64,000 nucleotides of DNA from Diphasiastrum complanatum (Eukaryota; Streptophyta; Lycopodiopsida; Lycopodiales; Lycopodiaceae), in assembly GCA_029204225.1 (NCBI GenBank), contig CM055108.1, positions 148,217 through 212,216 on the forward strand, read 5' to 3'. The notes under the pieces are model-generated. The model ran no database searches. It had not been told where the DNA came from and saw nothing but the letters and a program-made list of their open reading frames with translations. Of this stretch, positions 32,759 to 45,479 are shown piece after piece; within the stretch, counting starts at the first letter, position 1; each line of letters opens with the position of its first letter. The position numbers and the translations under genes are program-made.

Positions 32759-35700
32759 ATGCAGCCACAAGGGTTTGAGACGCCACATGTGGCAGTGGAT
32801 GTCACTCCATTGCTTGAAAACGGCAATGATGGAGATGTTGCCATGGAAGTGGGGTCACTGGTGGCGGCCTCAGCAGGGGTTAGGCAACAAGGGGGGATCC
32901 AGGGAGCTGTGCAATACATCCGGCGAGTGAGCAGTGGCGGCAGCATGAGCGAACCCTCTATGCTTGTTCGGGAAACTGCGACAGAGCAGCTGCATGGGAG
33001 GCAGAATGAATGGGCATACTCCAAGCCGGTTGTGATCCTTGATTTTATATGGAATATGTCCTTCGTGGCGGTGGCGAACATGGTGATGATTTTGACCAGG
33101 AAAGAACAGCCAAAGACCCCCCTCAGGTTTTGGCTACTTGGATACTGCTTGCAGTGCATCCTTCATACGGTCTGCGTCTGTTGTGAGTATCATCGCAGAC
33201 GTTGGCAAAGAATACATGCGCTACATGCAGTTTCTGCGTCACACACTTCTATGAATTTTAGCGATCATGCTACTTTGAATTTTAACAATCACGCTGTTCT
33301 GGAAAGCAACTCTCAAGATGTTGACGCCGCTGAGCAGCGGCATCACAGGTCTCAGATCTCCCTTTTCCTATGCCACGTTATTCTCAAGAGTGATATGGTT
33401 TTAATCCAAGAAATGATATACTATTAGTTAAAGATCATATGTATTTTTACCAAACTGTATTTTTTTTATATGATTTATATGCAAAAAAAAAGAACAAGCA
33501 TCCAGAAATACAATTACACGAACATATTATGTATTTTACTGCTCCTTATATTTTGGCATGGCAAACTTTAGCATTTTACTACAGACATACAGGGTGTAAG
33601 GGAATATGGTGACAACATTGGTTGATATTTGCAATGGCTTGCATTGCACTTTAATTGTGCCGGTTGCTGTTTGGTCTTCTATACAAGAAAGCATTGTTTA
33701 TACTTTGCTTTATTTGCCCATCACATCCGTTTGATCTACAGATTGCTTTCAGAGTGGTTGTAAAGTTCTTACTGCTACAACCTTTCATCTGAATCTGGAA
33801 AGATTAAGCTTTGCTTGATCTTAAAGACACTGTGAGCAAATATGTCAATTGTTTATGGGATCTGTCCTTGTTAGGCTCGTATAAAAAATTGAAAAATATC
33901 CTGTCTTGTTTTTTTCAGTTAAGTTCTTTGATCTAAATGCAATATTGTCTTTCCTTAAGATGCTATGCTTTGCTTCTTGCAGTATGGCAGCTTTTAATTG
34001 TTGTACATGTAGGTTGGGGGCCGGGGCTGTGAATGCTTAAATCCCATTCTGACTCAAGTTTATTCTACTTTCTGAGCTGGATGTTTGCAGTCTAAGTCTC
34101 ACAAACTTGTTCGGAGGTTTTGGTTTTGGAATGTACTGTACGTTCTGGAATGTACAGCCCCAAGACATTTTAAAAATGCTTCCCTTTTTTTTTTCTTTTT
34201 CTTCGTTCCTCTTCGAGCGTTGTGCCTCTTCAATCATTGCTTGGTTACCTCTGGTAGGAGACGTCCTGTTGCATATGCAAAAGACTGATCATTGCCTGAT
34301 TCTAAAATAAGTCAACAACTAGTGTTTAGAATGCTCTCATGGCCTTCTAGAAGTGTCTTAAAACGAATCATGAAAACATGTTGCGGATTTACCTGCTACC
34401 AGAATGTTCAGAACAGAAAAGCTATACAATGGCATCCCTTCAATCCTTACGAGAGCTTATTCAAATGACTATTCATGCAGCCATCGCCATTTTCATTCTG
34501 ATCATTTCGACACAAATTCGTACCGACCTCACTTTCATAATGGTCTGAAAATGAAGCCAGCTCCCCGAATCGGCAAAGCTTTTTTCTAAGTCAGAAGGAT
34601 CGTCAAATCTTCTAAGCCATCTGCTGCAAACTGCAGATCGAGTAGCAGTCAATGCATGAGTATAACATGTAACATACTTAAAATAGATGTATTTCAGGGT
34701 CTGTTTGGAAACGTGTTCCATTCCGGAATGGGCAACTATGGTCTAAGTCAATTGTCTTTCGAATGAGGTTTTACCAATTATCAGATTTTGGCTAATTTGT
34801 GCACCAGGGATAGCCTTTTATTGCATTCTAAGTTAGGCTGCAGCTATTGGATTGTCTGTGCATGTAGACAATCAACTGCCAGTCAAATTGGCCGTGATTG
34901 TAACCCTTCTTGCTATGATATGATGGAGCATTCAAAGGTAGTATTGAATCAGTATTATAATATCTGCAAGTAACATGGATGCAGACAGCTTACTCATATG
35001 ACTAGAAGATGTTATTATGTCTATGAATTGAATTTATTTCTTTATATGCACTTTAATGATCCTCTTTGCTCATTCATTCACTTCAATGAATTTTTTACTT
35101 CTATATGTTTCAGGTAGTTGCTATTCATAGTTTGTAATTGGAGATGCATTCAAGGTTTAGGGCTTTGGGTTGTCTGGTTTCTTGATGTAGTCAGGTGTAA
35201 AGTGTGTTGCCTTAAGAAAGTGGCATTCTGGTTTCTGATTCTGTGCTCTTGCGACTTCAGTCTGGCGAAACGTTTGGAGTCTGCCAATACAATTTTCTCA
35301 TTTTTATGGTGGATTGTTGGCTACTACTGGACTACTTCAGTTGCTGACACTTTGAGCCATGAATCTCCAGGGTTATACTGGTAACGTCAATTTCTTTTCC
35401 AGCTTAGTTCGTTCTTTTGTTTTCTTGAGAATTTATCTATAAGGGTTTATCAAATACAAATGATGGGACCAAAATTTAAGCTTTGACTTGTTTAGGGTTC
35501 AGGGTTTAGGTTTTGTTGGGATTTTTCTGTTGATAATATTACCTCCACTTTTCTCTTGGTTTTGAAGTTGCTGTTAACCGTTCATTAACTTATTCCTTTT
35601 CCTCCCCATATAGATATAGGCATCCTCCATTCTTGGTTCCAATTAGAGTTTCCAGATAGCTATTTATAGATTGTTGGTCTACTAGTATAGGCTAATTTGA

Positions 35701-36565
35701 AGTATTTATCTGAAAAGTTTTTTCTGTATGTGTACAGGCTATGCCTCATATTTTTGGCCTTTGATGTCTTCTTCGTAGTTTTCTGTGTGGCATTGGCATG
35801 TATCATTGGAATTGCAATTTGCTGCTGTTTACCCTGCCTTATTGCAGTATTATATGCTGTTACAGATCAGGTATGTAAACTTGAATCTACACTCTTGAAT
35901 AAGAGATGACGTTTTCATAAGTAGTTAATCGTCTATCCAAATTCACATATTCTATTGCATGCTATTTCTTATTTTATAGCGCTAGTATATTCCCTATAAA
36001 CGAGAAGAGTAGCTTAGCTATTCTATATGTCATGATTACTCTACCGACTGGTGAAATATAACACTTGCGTAATTCTAGGATGGGGCATCTGATGAAGACA
36101 TTAATCTTCTACCCAAGCACAAGTTCCAAGGTAGTGGCTTCACGGAGAAGTCTTCATCACTTGGTGGGATCATGGACAAGCGTACTCTCTCTGCAGAGGA
36201 TGCAGTAAGTTCTAATTTTGCGTTCATACAATTGCGAGCCTTTGTTAAACAATGTTTGATTCTTCATATTACTAATGCTTGGTTCAGGAGCAGATTGGCT
36301 TTATCAACACAGGGGGGATGTTATATTTGATAAATGCTCTGCATTTTCAATCCTCATGAATTTGCAAAGAAATGATATCATGGGTGTTGATATGCAGGAA
36401 TGCTGCATCTGTCTAGCAAATTATGATGATGGAGTTGAGTTGCGTGAACTTCCGTGCAGCCACCACTTTCACTGTCTATGCATTGACAAATGGCTCAGAA
36501 TCAATGCCACTTGTCCCCTTTGTAAGTACAATATTATCTATAACAACAGGACTGAAGAGGTATAA
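32759..36565 (+). CDS. Membrane RING-H2 E3 ubiquitin ligase (At1g12760/At4g11680-like)
   Basis: Exons are 32759-33348, 35261-35380, 35738-35870, 36079-36204 and 36398-36565. All introns are GT/AG, phases agree, and the total is 1137 nt (378 residues). The N-terminal region has the family's VRETATEQL and [11 protein letters not shown] blocks. Hydrophobic segments follow ([38 protein letters not shown], the [12 protein letters not shown] region, and a long [20 protein letters not shown] to LIAVLYAV stretch), so the protein should be an endomembrane protein. The C terminus carries a full RING-H2 finger (CCIC, then PCSHHFH, C, then CPLC), which recruits an E2 for ubiquitin transfer. Length and order fit the family and no break is seen. 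Intron 1 (1.9 kb) is long. Substrates are unknown. Confidence 0.93.
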
Positions 36566-37260
36566 CAAGCAGAATAGTCTTCCACAACTTATGATTCAGC
36601 AAATCACTTGGCCGCCAGGGTTGAGTATGATGGCTTCCAAGGAGCCACCATCTCTCTTTCCTTTTTGTAGTATATACTGCTGCCCATCATGAACAAAGGT
36701 TCAATGTCTAGTGGCAAGATGGGAGAAGGCCTTCGTGGATATCGAGAAATTCCATACTTCCATTTACGAGAAATCATCTGAACAACAAAATGACAAGTTT
36801 TTGTCTATCTGTTCATAGCCCTTATACTTCTTCCCTTAAACAATTATATTTGATTCGCCATTGTACATATTTGTAATATTGGCAGCACATGGCTTGACTT
36901 TCAGACAACAAATGGACTTGCTGCAAAAGTTCCAGCATCTCCGTTTCCATGCTTTGTACTTTGCCATGGATTGTGGCAATGTCAATCTTATGGCATCCGT
37001 AGCTGATGTCTTAAATTTAGGTGATATCAAAATTTCAGTTGTGTGAATGGACGGTATAGTTTACGGTATAGAAAACTGAAAGGATCCAGCTTCAAATTTT
37101 GGTTCTGTATTACTCTTGAGTCCTTGACAGACTGATGGCGAGGATAACTTATATGGCAAGCTCAGGCTTCCAAGAGAATGATTGTGTATTCTGTTTTGCA
37201 AAGTTCAACATGGGCGACATAGTTTTCACATTTTGTACTGTTTTTTATCTTTGTTTTAGC
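36566..37260 (+). other. 3' untranslated region and flank
   Basis: Follows the RING-gene stop codon. It has no coding potential I recognise. The poly(A) site cannot be fixed by eye; T-rich stretches begin near 37240. Confidence 0.4.
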
Positions 37261-37499
37261 GAAGTTTGAGATGAGGCTATAATCTATGTTAGGTTTCTTT
37301 TTTTTTTTTTTGTTTTTGCTCAAAATGTTGTCTTCGAAGCCAACATTTCGACACCAATTGAGATGTGAGGTGAAGAAGTGCTGATTGGAGTATGGGGAAG
37401 TCTGCAAATGATCAAACTAAGAGTTTTATCATGCTGATCATGCCAAAAACTTGAGAACAATAATTTTTTGAAAAATATGTACTTTGCTGCACAAATATT

Positions 37500-38272
37500 T
37501 CGTATGGGTCAATCAAAGTGAATTACGCTTTTGGATGCATCCATCAGAAAGTTTCAATATCACCACAACAGGAAAAAGCTAAAAAGATCTCATCACGCTT
37601 TGTTGAATCAATTTGTGAAAGAATGGAATTATAAAGACAAAAAATGATCTACCTTGAGCACATTGTATTGACATCAAGAGAATGTGATGGATTTTCAGAG
37701 GTGAAGTCCAGAGCTGCTTGTTTTTATATTTTTTTATCACCAACCTCGTCTTGTGCTTTGCAATTACTTCATTTGCATGGTAATTTATTCTATACACCTA
37801 TATATAGCCAATGGGCTTTTTATCAATTGGAGGCTCCAGTAAACCTCACATATCATTTTTGGCAGTATTGAAATCAATCTCATCTTGCATAGCCTTGATC
37901 CATATGTCATCATCCTTGGCCTCTTCAAAACTTGAAGGTTCTTTACTTTACGTTGGATGATATTTGACAAAAGAGCATAATTTGCTTCATACCTTTTATG
38001 TTGCTTCTTGTCTCTCACAAGTCTTCGTAGCTCTCCCCCTCCCTGAATAAATGACTCTAGACAATCATTCACATCAGGACTTTCCATCAATCTCTCATAC
38101 CATTTTGGAAGTTCTCTATTAGTTGATCTGCTTCCAAGTTAAAAGGTGTCCCAAAGTACACCTCTTTTCCTACGTTTATCACCTACAACCTCGATCCTCT
38201 TAGATCCAAATTTTTTTTCCTTCATCCATCCTATTTCATGAAGTGGTGGAGTGCTATCACAAGGTGTGTCAC
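37500..38272 (-). pseudogene. Copia integrase-RT linker and RT start
   Basis: On the minus strand, RYEANYALLSNIIQRK (about 37990-37945) and VIAKHKTRLVIKKYK (about 37765-37720) match the HEANYALLSSIIQSK and KHKARLVIKGYAQ segments of the outer Copia element at 18890-19150, so it is a diverged member of that family. Frames are broken. It ends where a Gypsy LTR begins at 38273, suggesting the Gypsy element landed in it. Confidence 0.8.
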
Positions 38273-38739
38273 TGTTATAAGAATCCCCCAAGGATCAAGC
38301 TTACAACACATTGAAGCACTATGGAATAGAAGCCAATGACCAAGCCCGAAAGGCTTCACCCCTGAGCTATAATATGTGAATGCAGGAGAAAAGAGAAAAA
38401 CTAATAGCTAGAACCATTACATCAGAAGTGTACAGGGGTGAGTTCCTATAAGTACATATAGCCTCCAGGGTTTTGTGCATGATGGCATGTATGTCCAAAG
38501 TCACCTTAATAAATAGGAAAAGCTACAATTGTTTCTCCTTCCATGCATACAACCATCACACTCTATGCACCACTCCACATGTCACTTTATGCGTGCCTAG
38601 GTCCTCTCAAGGTTGTAAATTACAAAACTAGCCTTGAATTAAAATCTACTCATGGTGTAACTAATAGCTCAAACATCGGAGGGCCGATCAACTAGTCAAG
38701 GATTACTCTAGATCCTCAAGACTAGACATGGATGTAACA
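38273..38739 (-). repeat. Gypsy 3' LTR (minus orientation)
   Basis: Read on the minus strand it begins TGTTACATCC at 38739, after the purine tract AAAGGGGGGAGAA, and ends CTTATAACA at 38273 (467 bp). It is the same family as the LTR at 2648. Confidence 0.8.
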
Positions 38740-39605
38740 TTCTCCCCCCTTTAAACAAGTTCTATTCTTAGAACATGAAAGAAAGAATCAAGCCTATTTA
38801 TTAAGCTTTTAACTTTTATCCAAGAATCATGATTCTCAGTCTAACCTTTCCATCTAAATAAGTACTTAGAGATAGAACGATTCAACACTAGAATAATATT
38901 TCAGAGAGCACGAGTATATTAAGCCATCAATCTTTTGATTGCACTTGAGCTTCTTAAAAACAAAGACCACCATTATGTAAATTCAATTTACATGAAATAT
39001 TAAGTGGATAAATTTCTTATTCTAGGGATCAAGTCCAAAATCTAAAGAAAATCTATTTTAAATCCAACCACAATTTCTTTTAGACAGTTTATAGCTTCAT
39101 ACCTTTAAATATTCTCAATGAAATATATAGATCTACAGATATTTGGGTGAAGTAAAGTTCATTTACTTCACCAATCTGAGCGTTTGCAACCTAGTTAGAG
39201 CTTCCTTTGACATTTTGGATCTCATGATCAAATTCTTGCATAACCTTCAACCTTACGACCTCTCAGATCGTGTTGATTGCAAAAGTAATTCCGAGGCTGG
39301 TGATCTGCATACACTATAAATTGACTAAAGGTAAATCTAGATTCGCGATCTGTAAAAACCATATGTTTTAAGATCTCAAATTATTGATTCAGTTCTTCAT
39401 TCCACTCAATAGGTGTGGACTAGGTTGACCCCTCTTGTTTTTTTTGTTAACTTTGCCTTTAGTCAGATTATTAAGAGGTGCTGCGATATTAGCATAATCT
39501 CCTATACCATTATGAAAGAAAACTGTAAAACCGAGAAAAGATTTAGCTTCTCTAATCATTTTCGGTATCGGCCACTCAAGCACTATCTTTGACGGGGCCT
39601 TTCAA
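38740..39605 (-). pseudogene. Gypsy pol remnant (RNase H region)
   Basis: WPIPKMIREAKSFLGFTVFF and GDYANIAAPLNNLTKGK (minus, about 39570-39450) match the start of the Gypsy RNase H connection, where a pattern like W-P-x-P-x-x-x-x-x-x-x-x-F-L-G is usual. The remaining 700 bp to the LTR is too decayed to read. Reverse transcriptase and the other LTR are missing. Confidence 0.7.
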
Positions 39606-40489
39606 CAAATTTACGTAACTAGGATTTTCGAACTCCGTTCAATGTGGACCAAAACCGTGAAAATTGATTAATAGCATTGACTTATTAGTTTCACAGATGA
39701 CTGATCTCGAAATATCCGGCATGCATCAGACATGACATTTAATGATTTATCCAAAAAATCAATTTTTTTTACATAAATTGCCTAACACATGGGAAATCAG
39801 TTTTTTAACTAGCTTTTACAAAACATGTATCCATGCATGAAATTTCTCTGATCAAACTATTATGACACTCAATACCATGTTCCCAGACATGCAAATTGAT
39901 TCAAAAAAGTATTTTCACCATTGGATATGCACACTATTGCTTCACGTAATGACATGTAATCAGAATAATTAATTTTTTTTGCAACTTTTGAACTAAAAAC
40001 TACCAAAACTTCTGACAATCATAACTTTTGCTAGAAGACACCAAATTGGTTGATTGTTGCATAACAAAGAAAGTAAGAATGAGTTTGTTTTATTTCTCTA
40101 GGATCATTACTTGATCACACTTCACTCCACACTTGACTTTGCTTTTGAACATTAATCTTCTAGTGGCCCAATGTGCAATACAAAAAAAAAAAAAAAATCA
40201 AAATTTTTTTTCTTGATTTGTGGTAACATTTCCATTTCATTTTGTTGATCTCAAGCTTGTGGCTCTTTCTCGGAAACCACTTTTTTATGCTTAATAAGGG
40301 GACTTTATGAGTTTGGGTGTGTGTGTGTGTGGTGTATTGCGATCTATGATTGTCGCAATCATTCACACTCTCCACATTTTTGGATCTCCTTATTCTCTTT
40401 CTAAAAGTTGTATTGTTGCTACACAGTTGTGGGTTCTCTTGCATACAACATTTGCACCATAAGAGTAATATGTGAGAGATTGGCAAAAA
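39606..40489. other. No gene seen; A- and GT-runs
   Basis: AT-rich sequence with a run of 15-16 A at about 40182-40197 and a short GT repeat at about 40317-40331. The A-run could be a retroposon tail, but no SINE or LINE body is recognisable. Confidence 0.5.
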
Positions 40490-41160
40490 TCTAGCTTTGT
40501 ATTCCTATGTTAGAAGTTTGTGCGTGAATCTCACATGTGTGGAGGATGTTCCCACGTGTGGAGAACTGTAGAATAAATTTAAAATGTTTGTTATAGGGGT
40601 CTCATAAAGTTTCATAGTCAAGCTTCTAGGTGTCATTAGTAGATTGAGCCATTTTTGGCTTTAGAGGTCAATTAGTGAAGTACACTTGTTTTGTCATTAT
40701 TAGGCCAAAAGCACAAGTGGAAAACTCAAGTTAAATAGGTTCTTGACAAGTGTCTTTAGTTAGTTCGAGTGACAAGTCAAAGTTCAAGAGGTCCAATAGA
40801 ATTAAGAGGTGGAAGTACCATTGGTCCAATAGAATGGAGGAGATGGATGGTCCAATAGGATTAAGAGGTTGTAAATATGAGGCCCAATCATGTTTGAGTG
40901 TGGATTAGCTCGTGGATCTACTAGTATCATTGCACTTCTCATTTGGAACTAATTGACTTGGAGATCGTGTGGGTTTTGAGACTAAGTGATTTTCTAGCAT
41001 TCTCTATCTACCCGAGAGCTATTGGTAGTTTTCTCTCTCTACCCGAGGAGAGCAGCTTATTTTTACTTAGTTTATTTTTTGAAAACTTCCCACACGTGTG
41101 TATGAGCTTTGGAAGTGAGTTAATGCATGTAGTAACAAATCTTGTAAAATAGGATGAATA
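40490..41160 (+). repeat. LTR-like sequence, Copia style
   Basis: Shares composition and motifs with the other LTRs: CACATGTGTGGAGG, CCCACGTGTGGAG, GGCAAAAATCTAGC and later CCACACGTGTG near 41090. Three copies of GGTCCAATAG lie between 40790 and 40860. No paired copy or primer-binding site was found, so the limits are approximate. Confidence 0.45.
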
Positions 41161-41169
41161 GCTCGGTGG

Positions 41170-42450
41170 TTATTAATACTAGAGAAATTTCATTTCCGAG
41201 TAGTTGTTTGGAAAGGAACCCAACATTTCATGGCAGATCACCTTTCCCGACTCCCTAATGCTGAAAGGCAACTGCACTAGTCAACGATGATCTTCCTGAT
41301 GCATGTCTTTTTCAGATCGATGCTACACCCTTATGGGCTGAGGAGATCACTCAGTTCCTAACAACAGGCAAGACTCAAAGAAGGCCTAAATACAGTTGCA
41401 AAAAGAAAATTCTTGCCTAAAGCAACGCCCTTTCAACTAATAGCAAGACAACTTTACAAAAGGGGCATTGACGGTATTATCCGACGATGCGCTTATGAAT
41501 CTGAGATACGGCCTATCATATCTCAGGCTCATGAGGGCATTGGCGGCGATCACTTCTTTGCTGAAGCGACAACTAAGATTATCCTTCGAGCATGCTTGTG
41601 GTGGCCATCATTATTTAAAGACACATTTGTTGTCATTAAAACATGTGATGTCTGCCAGTGAGCCAAGAAAAATATGAAAGCAGACTTCACACTCTTGACT
41701 TCCATTATAGAAGGCGAATCCTTCCATAAATGGGGAATCGACTTTGTTGGACCAATCAGCCCAACGTCAAAACACACCCAAGCCCATTATATCCTAATAG
41801 CCACAGATTACGCCACTAAATGGATTGAGGCTTAGGCAACAAAGGACACCAATGCGAAGACTGTAGCGCGTTTTCTTTACAAAAATATTATTACACGTTT
41901 TGGTTGTCCTATTGAGCTAGTTAGTGATTGCGGCATGCACTTCTTAAATGTCGTCATTGATAATTTGGTACGCGATTGCCTTGTAGTTCATCAAAAGAGT
42001 ACACTGTACAATCCTAGTTGTAATGGCCAGGCCGAGTCCACTAACAACACGATATGTAAGATATTGACAAAGATAGTAGAGACAAGTCGCTCTGATTGGG
42101 AAACGAAACTCTTCTCAACTATCTGGGCTTATCGCACAACTCCAAAGAAAGCCACTAGGTGGGTTACCCCATTCCATCTAGTGTATGGTCAAGAGGCGGT
42201 ACCCTCTCTAAGAGTCATGGAAGCCTTCTCAACAAATCTTTGTGAGAAAGCTACAATTGAGCAACAAGAAAAGACCAAACTATCACGTTAGCCCAGTTAT
42301 GCGAAACTAGACTCATATCCTACCACACACACCTATTTAACAAAAGACGTCAAAAGGCCTGACATGACCGTCACTTACGCAACAAGGATTTACACTTAGG
42401 TGACCAGGTGCTTCTTTATACATCTAAGAAGCACCTGACAGGGGAAACTA
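41170..42450 (+). pseudogene. Ty3/Gypsy integrase, decayed
   Basis: The end of RNase H (ADHLSRL-like, about 41240) is followed by the HHCC-type zinc region (HEGIGGDHFFA, then CDVCQ, 41530-41660, with a stop after it). The catalytic core follows: [14 protein letters not shown] (about 41730), FGCPIELVSDCGMHF (about 41900) and NGQAESTN (about 42020). The D, D and E positions are readable. The core is followed by WAYRTTPKKATRWVTPF and VYGQEAVPS. Stops at about 41661 and 41836 inactivate it. A solo LTR is inserted downstream at 42530. Confidence 0.85.
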
Positions 42451-42529
42451 TGAATTGGCAAGACCTTGCAGTGACATTGTAATTGGCATACACCATATGG
42501 AGCAAGTAAGGACTCTGATACCCAGCCAG

Positions 42530-43219
42530 TCTGAAAGGTATAGTACTAAGGACCATAAATGGATCTTTGAATGATCCACAAGGTGATTGTATGCTTGTTA
42601 AACAATCTATCAAAAACTAGTCATCAGAAAACAAGATCTAGTTTAGCAGCTTGATAGGAAACAAGTAGAGACAATCAAAGCATTGATCAATTAGTATAAT
42701 CCAACTCCACACGTGTGGAAATAAGGCTGTAGTACGGCCTGTAGACAGTGTTTACAAAGTGCCAAAGCTGGGTTTCATTGGAAATCAAGAGTAATCACCA
42801 TACAATGAGAGGAAACTCGAGTTTCTCCTTGAGGCTCCAAAAAGTTTATATCTTCTCACTATGGAGAATGGGAATACATAGTAAAACACACTTCCTTTGC
42901 AAAGTTAGGTGAAAATCCAGCATGTAATAAGGAAGTAGACTCCACTTTCTTGCCCTAATGTGAAAACCCTAGCCTAGATCCAAGAGTCATGCTTGGTAGG
43001 TGCATGGTAGGTACAAATCTCATCATAAATCATGGTCTAGATCCTACAAAGTAGGAATCACTACCAAATAGACACAACCACTCCTCTTGACTTGTGGTAA
43101 CCTACTTTAGGTGTGTATTTACAAGTGGCACTTTGGCCATTCAAGTAACCAACAAAAATATTGACAAAATGTACAATATTCTACATGGCTAGATTTGCCA
43201 ATGTAGGCAATTTTTCACA
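42530..43219 (-). repeat. Solo LTR of the inner-element family
   Basis: Inverted relative of 10550-11250, about 690 bp. Read on the minus strand it starts TGTGAAAAATTGCC and ends near TACCTTTCAGA, and includes CCACACGTGTGG (about 42708-42719). Flanks GCCAG (42525-42529) and TCCAG (43220-43224) match at 4 of 5 bases, so it has its own target-site duplication. It lacks internal sequence, as expected after recombination between two LTRs. Confidence 0.82.
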
Positions 43220-43886
43220 TCCAGGACAAGAATTGGAAACTCAATCGCCTTAAAAAAAGGTTGTGTCTACTAGTACCAGGTTTGCATCTCTTGAATATCC
43301 AGCTTGCACATCTGGATGTCGATCTTATTTGCATCAGGGTCGTTGGAACTAGAACTCTGATTGGAGAACATGTTGGAAAACGAAAAAAAACAATGGTATG
43401 GAAAAAGTACTTCGATTGAAATTGGAGACAGTGTTAATAGGGGCTTCGACTCGGTCGAGAGTGTGACGGATGGCGTCGGTCGCGATGAGATGGGAAGGCG
43501 TCGGTCGAGGAGGCAAGAAAAAATGTGTGCAAAGCGAAGGTGTGGGAATATGGTGTATCTGTAAGAAAAGGAATCGATGGAGTGGGGTTGGAATGGTAGA
43601 GTAGAAAGGGTTAAGTAGAATGGCTGAAAGGACATGATGTTTTGATGCCGGTTGAGTATGAGAATGTTGGAAAGATGGAGAACTGTGGGAATGAAAATTT
43701 ATAGAAAAAAATGAAGATGCACTAAAGTAAATAAATACATGCATGAAGTATAAAACAATAAAAGGATACAAAAATAGGCATGCAAAAAGACAAAACAGAA
43801 AAAAATGTAAACTATATACCATGGGATTAGAGTTAAATGGGGTCAACAAAAAACAACTCTTCGTAATATCGCCATAGACGACCACT
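43220..43886. other. No gene supported
   Basis: A 181-codon minus-strand frame (43349-43894) is Phe/Ser/His-rich low-complexity and is unlikely to be a gene. The first 50 bases probably continue the Gypsy element interrupted by the solo LTR. Confidence 0.45.
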
Positions 43887-44130
43887 GTTGACAATAATGT
43901 CTAGGAGTATTCCGTCAAATGTTTGCAGCTAGACTGCACCATTAGGAAAGATTTTATTGATAACATACGGTCCCTCACTTCGACAGACTTGCATACATTC
44001 GGGTTCCCTTGTGGCCCAAATGCTGTTACCAGGACGCTCCACAAGATTGAGCAAATAGCCTATCTAAATATATTGATTCATCAGTGAAAAAATGGTAGAA
44101 TAAAGACGGGTACCATCTTGAGACAATCAA
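43887..44130 (-). pseudogene. Gypsy polyprotein C-terminal scrap
   Basis: Minus-strand reading LLNLVERPGNSIWATREPEC, then GPYVINKIFPNGAV, resembles the segment after the Gypsy integrase core (G-P-Y-x-I-x-x-I...G-A-Y). It is short, broken, and not joined to other domains. Confidence 0.4.
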
Positions 44131-44161
44131 TGATCAACAACTAGCAGCAACATGTGCGTAC

Positions 44162-45106
44162 TTGACCAGGTACACACAACGGCCAAGAACAAAGGTGCTG
44201 CAGGTCCCTCTGTCTTTGTTCCACATGATGGCAGATTCACGACTACATGCCCAAAATGTTTATGATTGGGCACAGTTTGCTTCGAACTGCCTTCATGACT
44301 ATATCAAGAACAAGCAACAGATTACAATGTTGGGGTACCTGATGATAAATCTCACACTCAATCAGGTGAACAATGGTCCCCAACTTCAAGGACAATTGCA
44401 AGTAGTAGACAAAGCTTGGGATATCCCCATTGAGTCGAATAATTCCAAGCGTTCACGATCACGAGCCACATCACCATCAGGGCTTCCACCCAAAAGGCCA
44501 AATACTAGTATCATCACACTGGTACAGAAGCAACCCAGCCCTCAACCAGAACTAACAGCAGAAGGATCATCGGCAACTCAACAAGCCGACACCTCTAAGG
44601 CTCAGTTGCCTAACACGCGGCAACAATGAATAAAAAAAAAGCTCCAAGCAAAGCGAAAATCACCCGACGGCACAGAATCCGAGGACTCCGATTCTAATGA
44701 TGGGAGCTCCTCCTCACATGCATCCTCTCAACAACACTCATCACCCTCACACATCCTTGACGGGGGTGATGGAGCAGCTACTGCCATAGCAGTAGACATG
44801 GGCACAACAATGCAAGTCGTGCCACCAGACCAAGCCACCACCCCACCCTTATTGATTACCACGCCAACCTCACCGAAGGCACACTGTTTGGGGGGGGGGG
44901 GAGGGGGGGGGGGAGGGGGAGGAGTGGGGAGTACCATTCCCCAAGACACAGGAGCGGCTCAACAACCACATGCCCAACAAGTCCATACTCTCACAGACAC
45001 GTCACAATATTTTGATGTTGCGGACCTGATGGAGATCAATGATGATGATGCAGAAAAAGTGGATCAGTCTGACCCCTTCACTAACCACCACCACTATTTC
45101 TACTAA
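44162..45106 (+). other. Unrecognised open frames, Pro/Ser/Gln-rich
   Basis: A 155-codon frame (44162-44629) has a helical start (MMADSRLHAQNVYDWAQFAS) and a Ser/Arg/Pro/Gln-rich end. A second, partly shifted frame runs through a poly-Gly tract to 45106. It may be a retroelement structural region or a domesticated fragment. I see no zinc knuckle or known fold and do not name it. Confidence 0.35.
44890..44929 (+). repeat. Poly-G tract with G-quadruplex potential
   Basis: A run of 11 G, an A, 11 G, an A, 5 G, then GGAGTGGGG: five G-blocks within 40 bp on the plus strand, enough for several stacked quartets. Confidence 0.9.
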
Positions 45107-45479
45107 CATTGTTTCTCCACTCCCTCCACTTCCACCCTCTTTCCCTCCACAACGTCTATTCTTTGGATTAGCTTCACCAACCCACACCCCTGATTAGTAC
45201 CCAAAACACGATGACATTTGTTTTGGGACTTTGACCTGAAAAAGAGTAATCTTTTTTGGTGTTTTGTAATGGTCCTAGTTTTAGGCCAAAGTCATGGATT
45301 TTCTTAATAAATCTCTGAATTTTGTTTTTGAAAAATGCAAAAAAAATGCATATTTTAAATAAAGAACTACAAGTTTTTTGTTGCAAACTTCATAAAACCA
45401 TCATAATTACAAAAGAAATAATAATTCAAGAGAACAAATGATTTTTGAAACTCAAAATCCCATTGAAATACAAAATAAC

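Noticed and set aside
43349-43894. 181-codon minus-strand frame
   Set aside because: Phe/Ser/His/Pro-rich low-complexity composition, overlaps another frame, and no recognisable domain.
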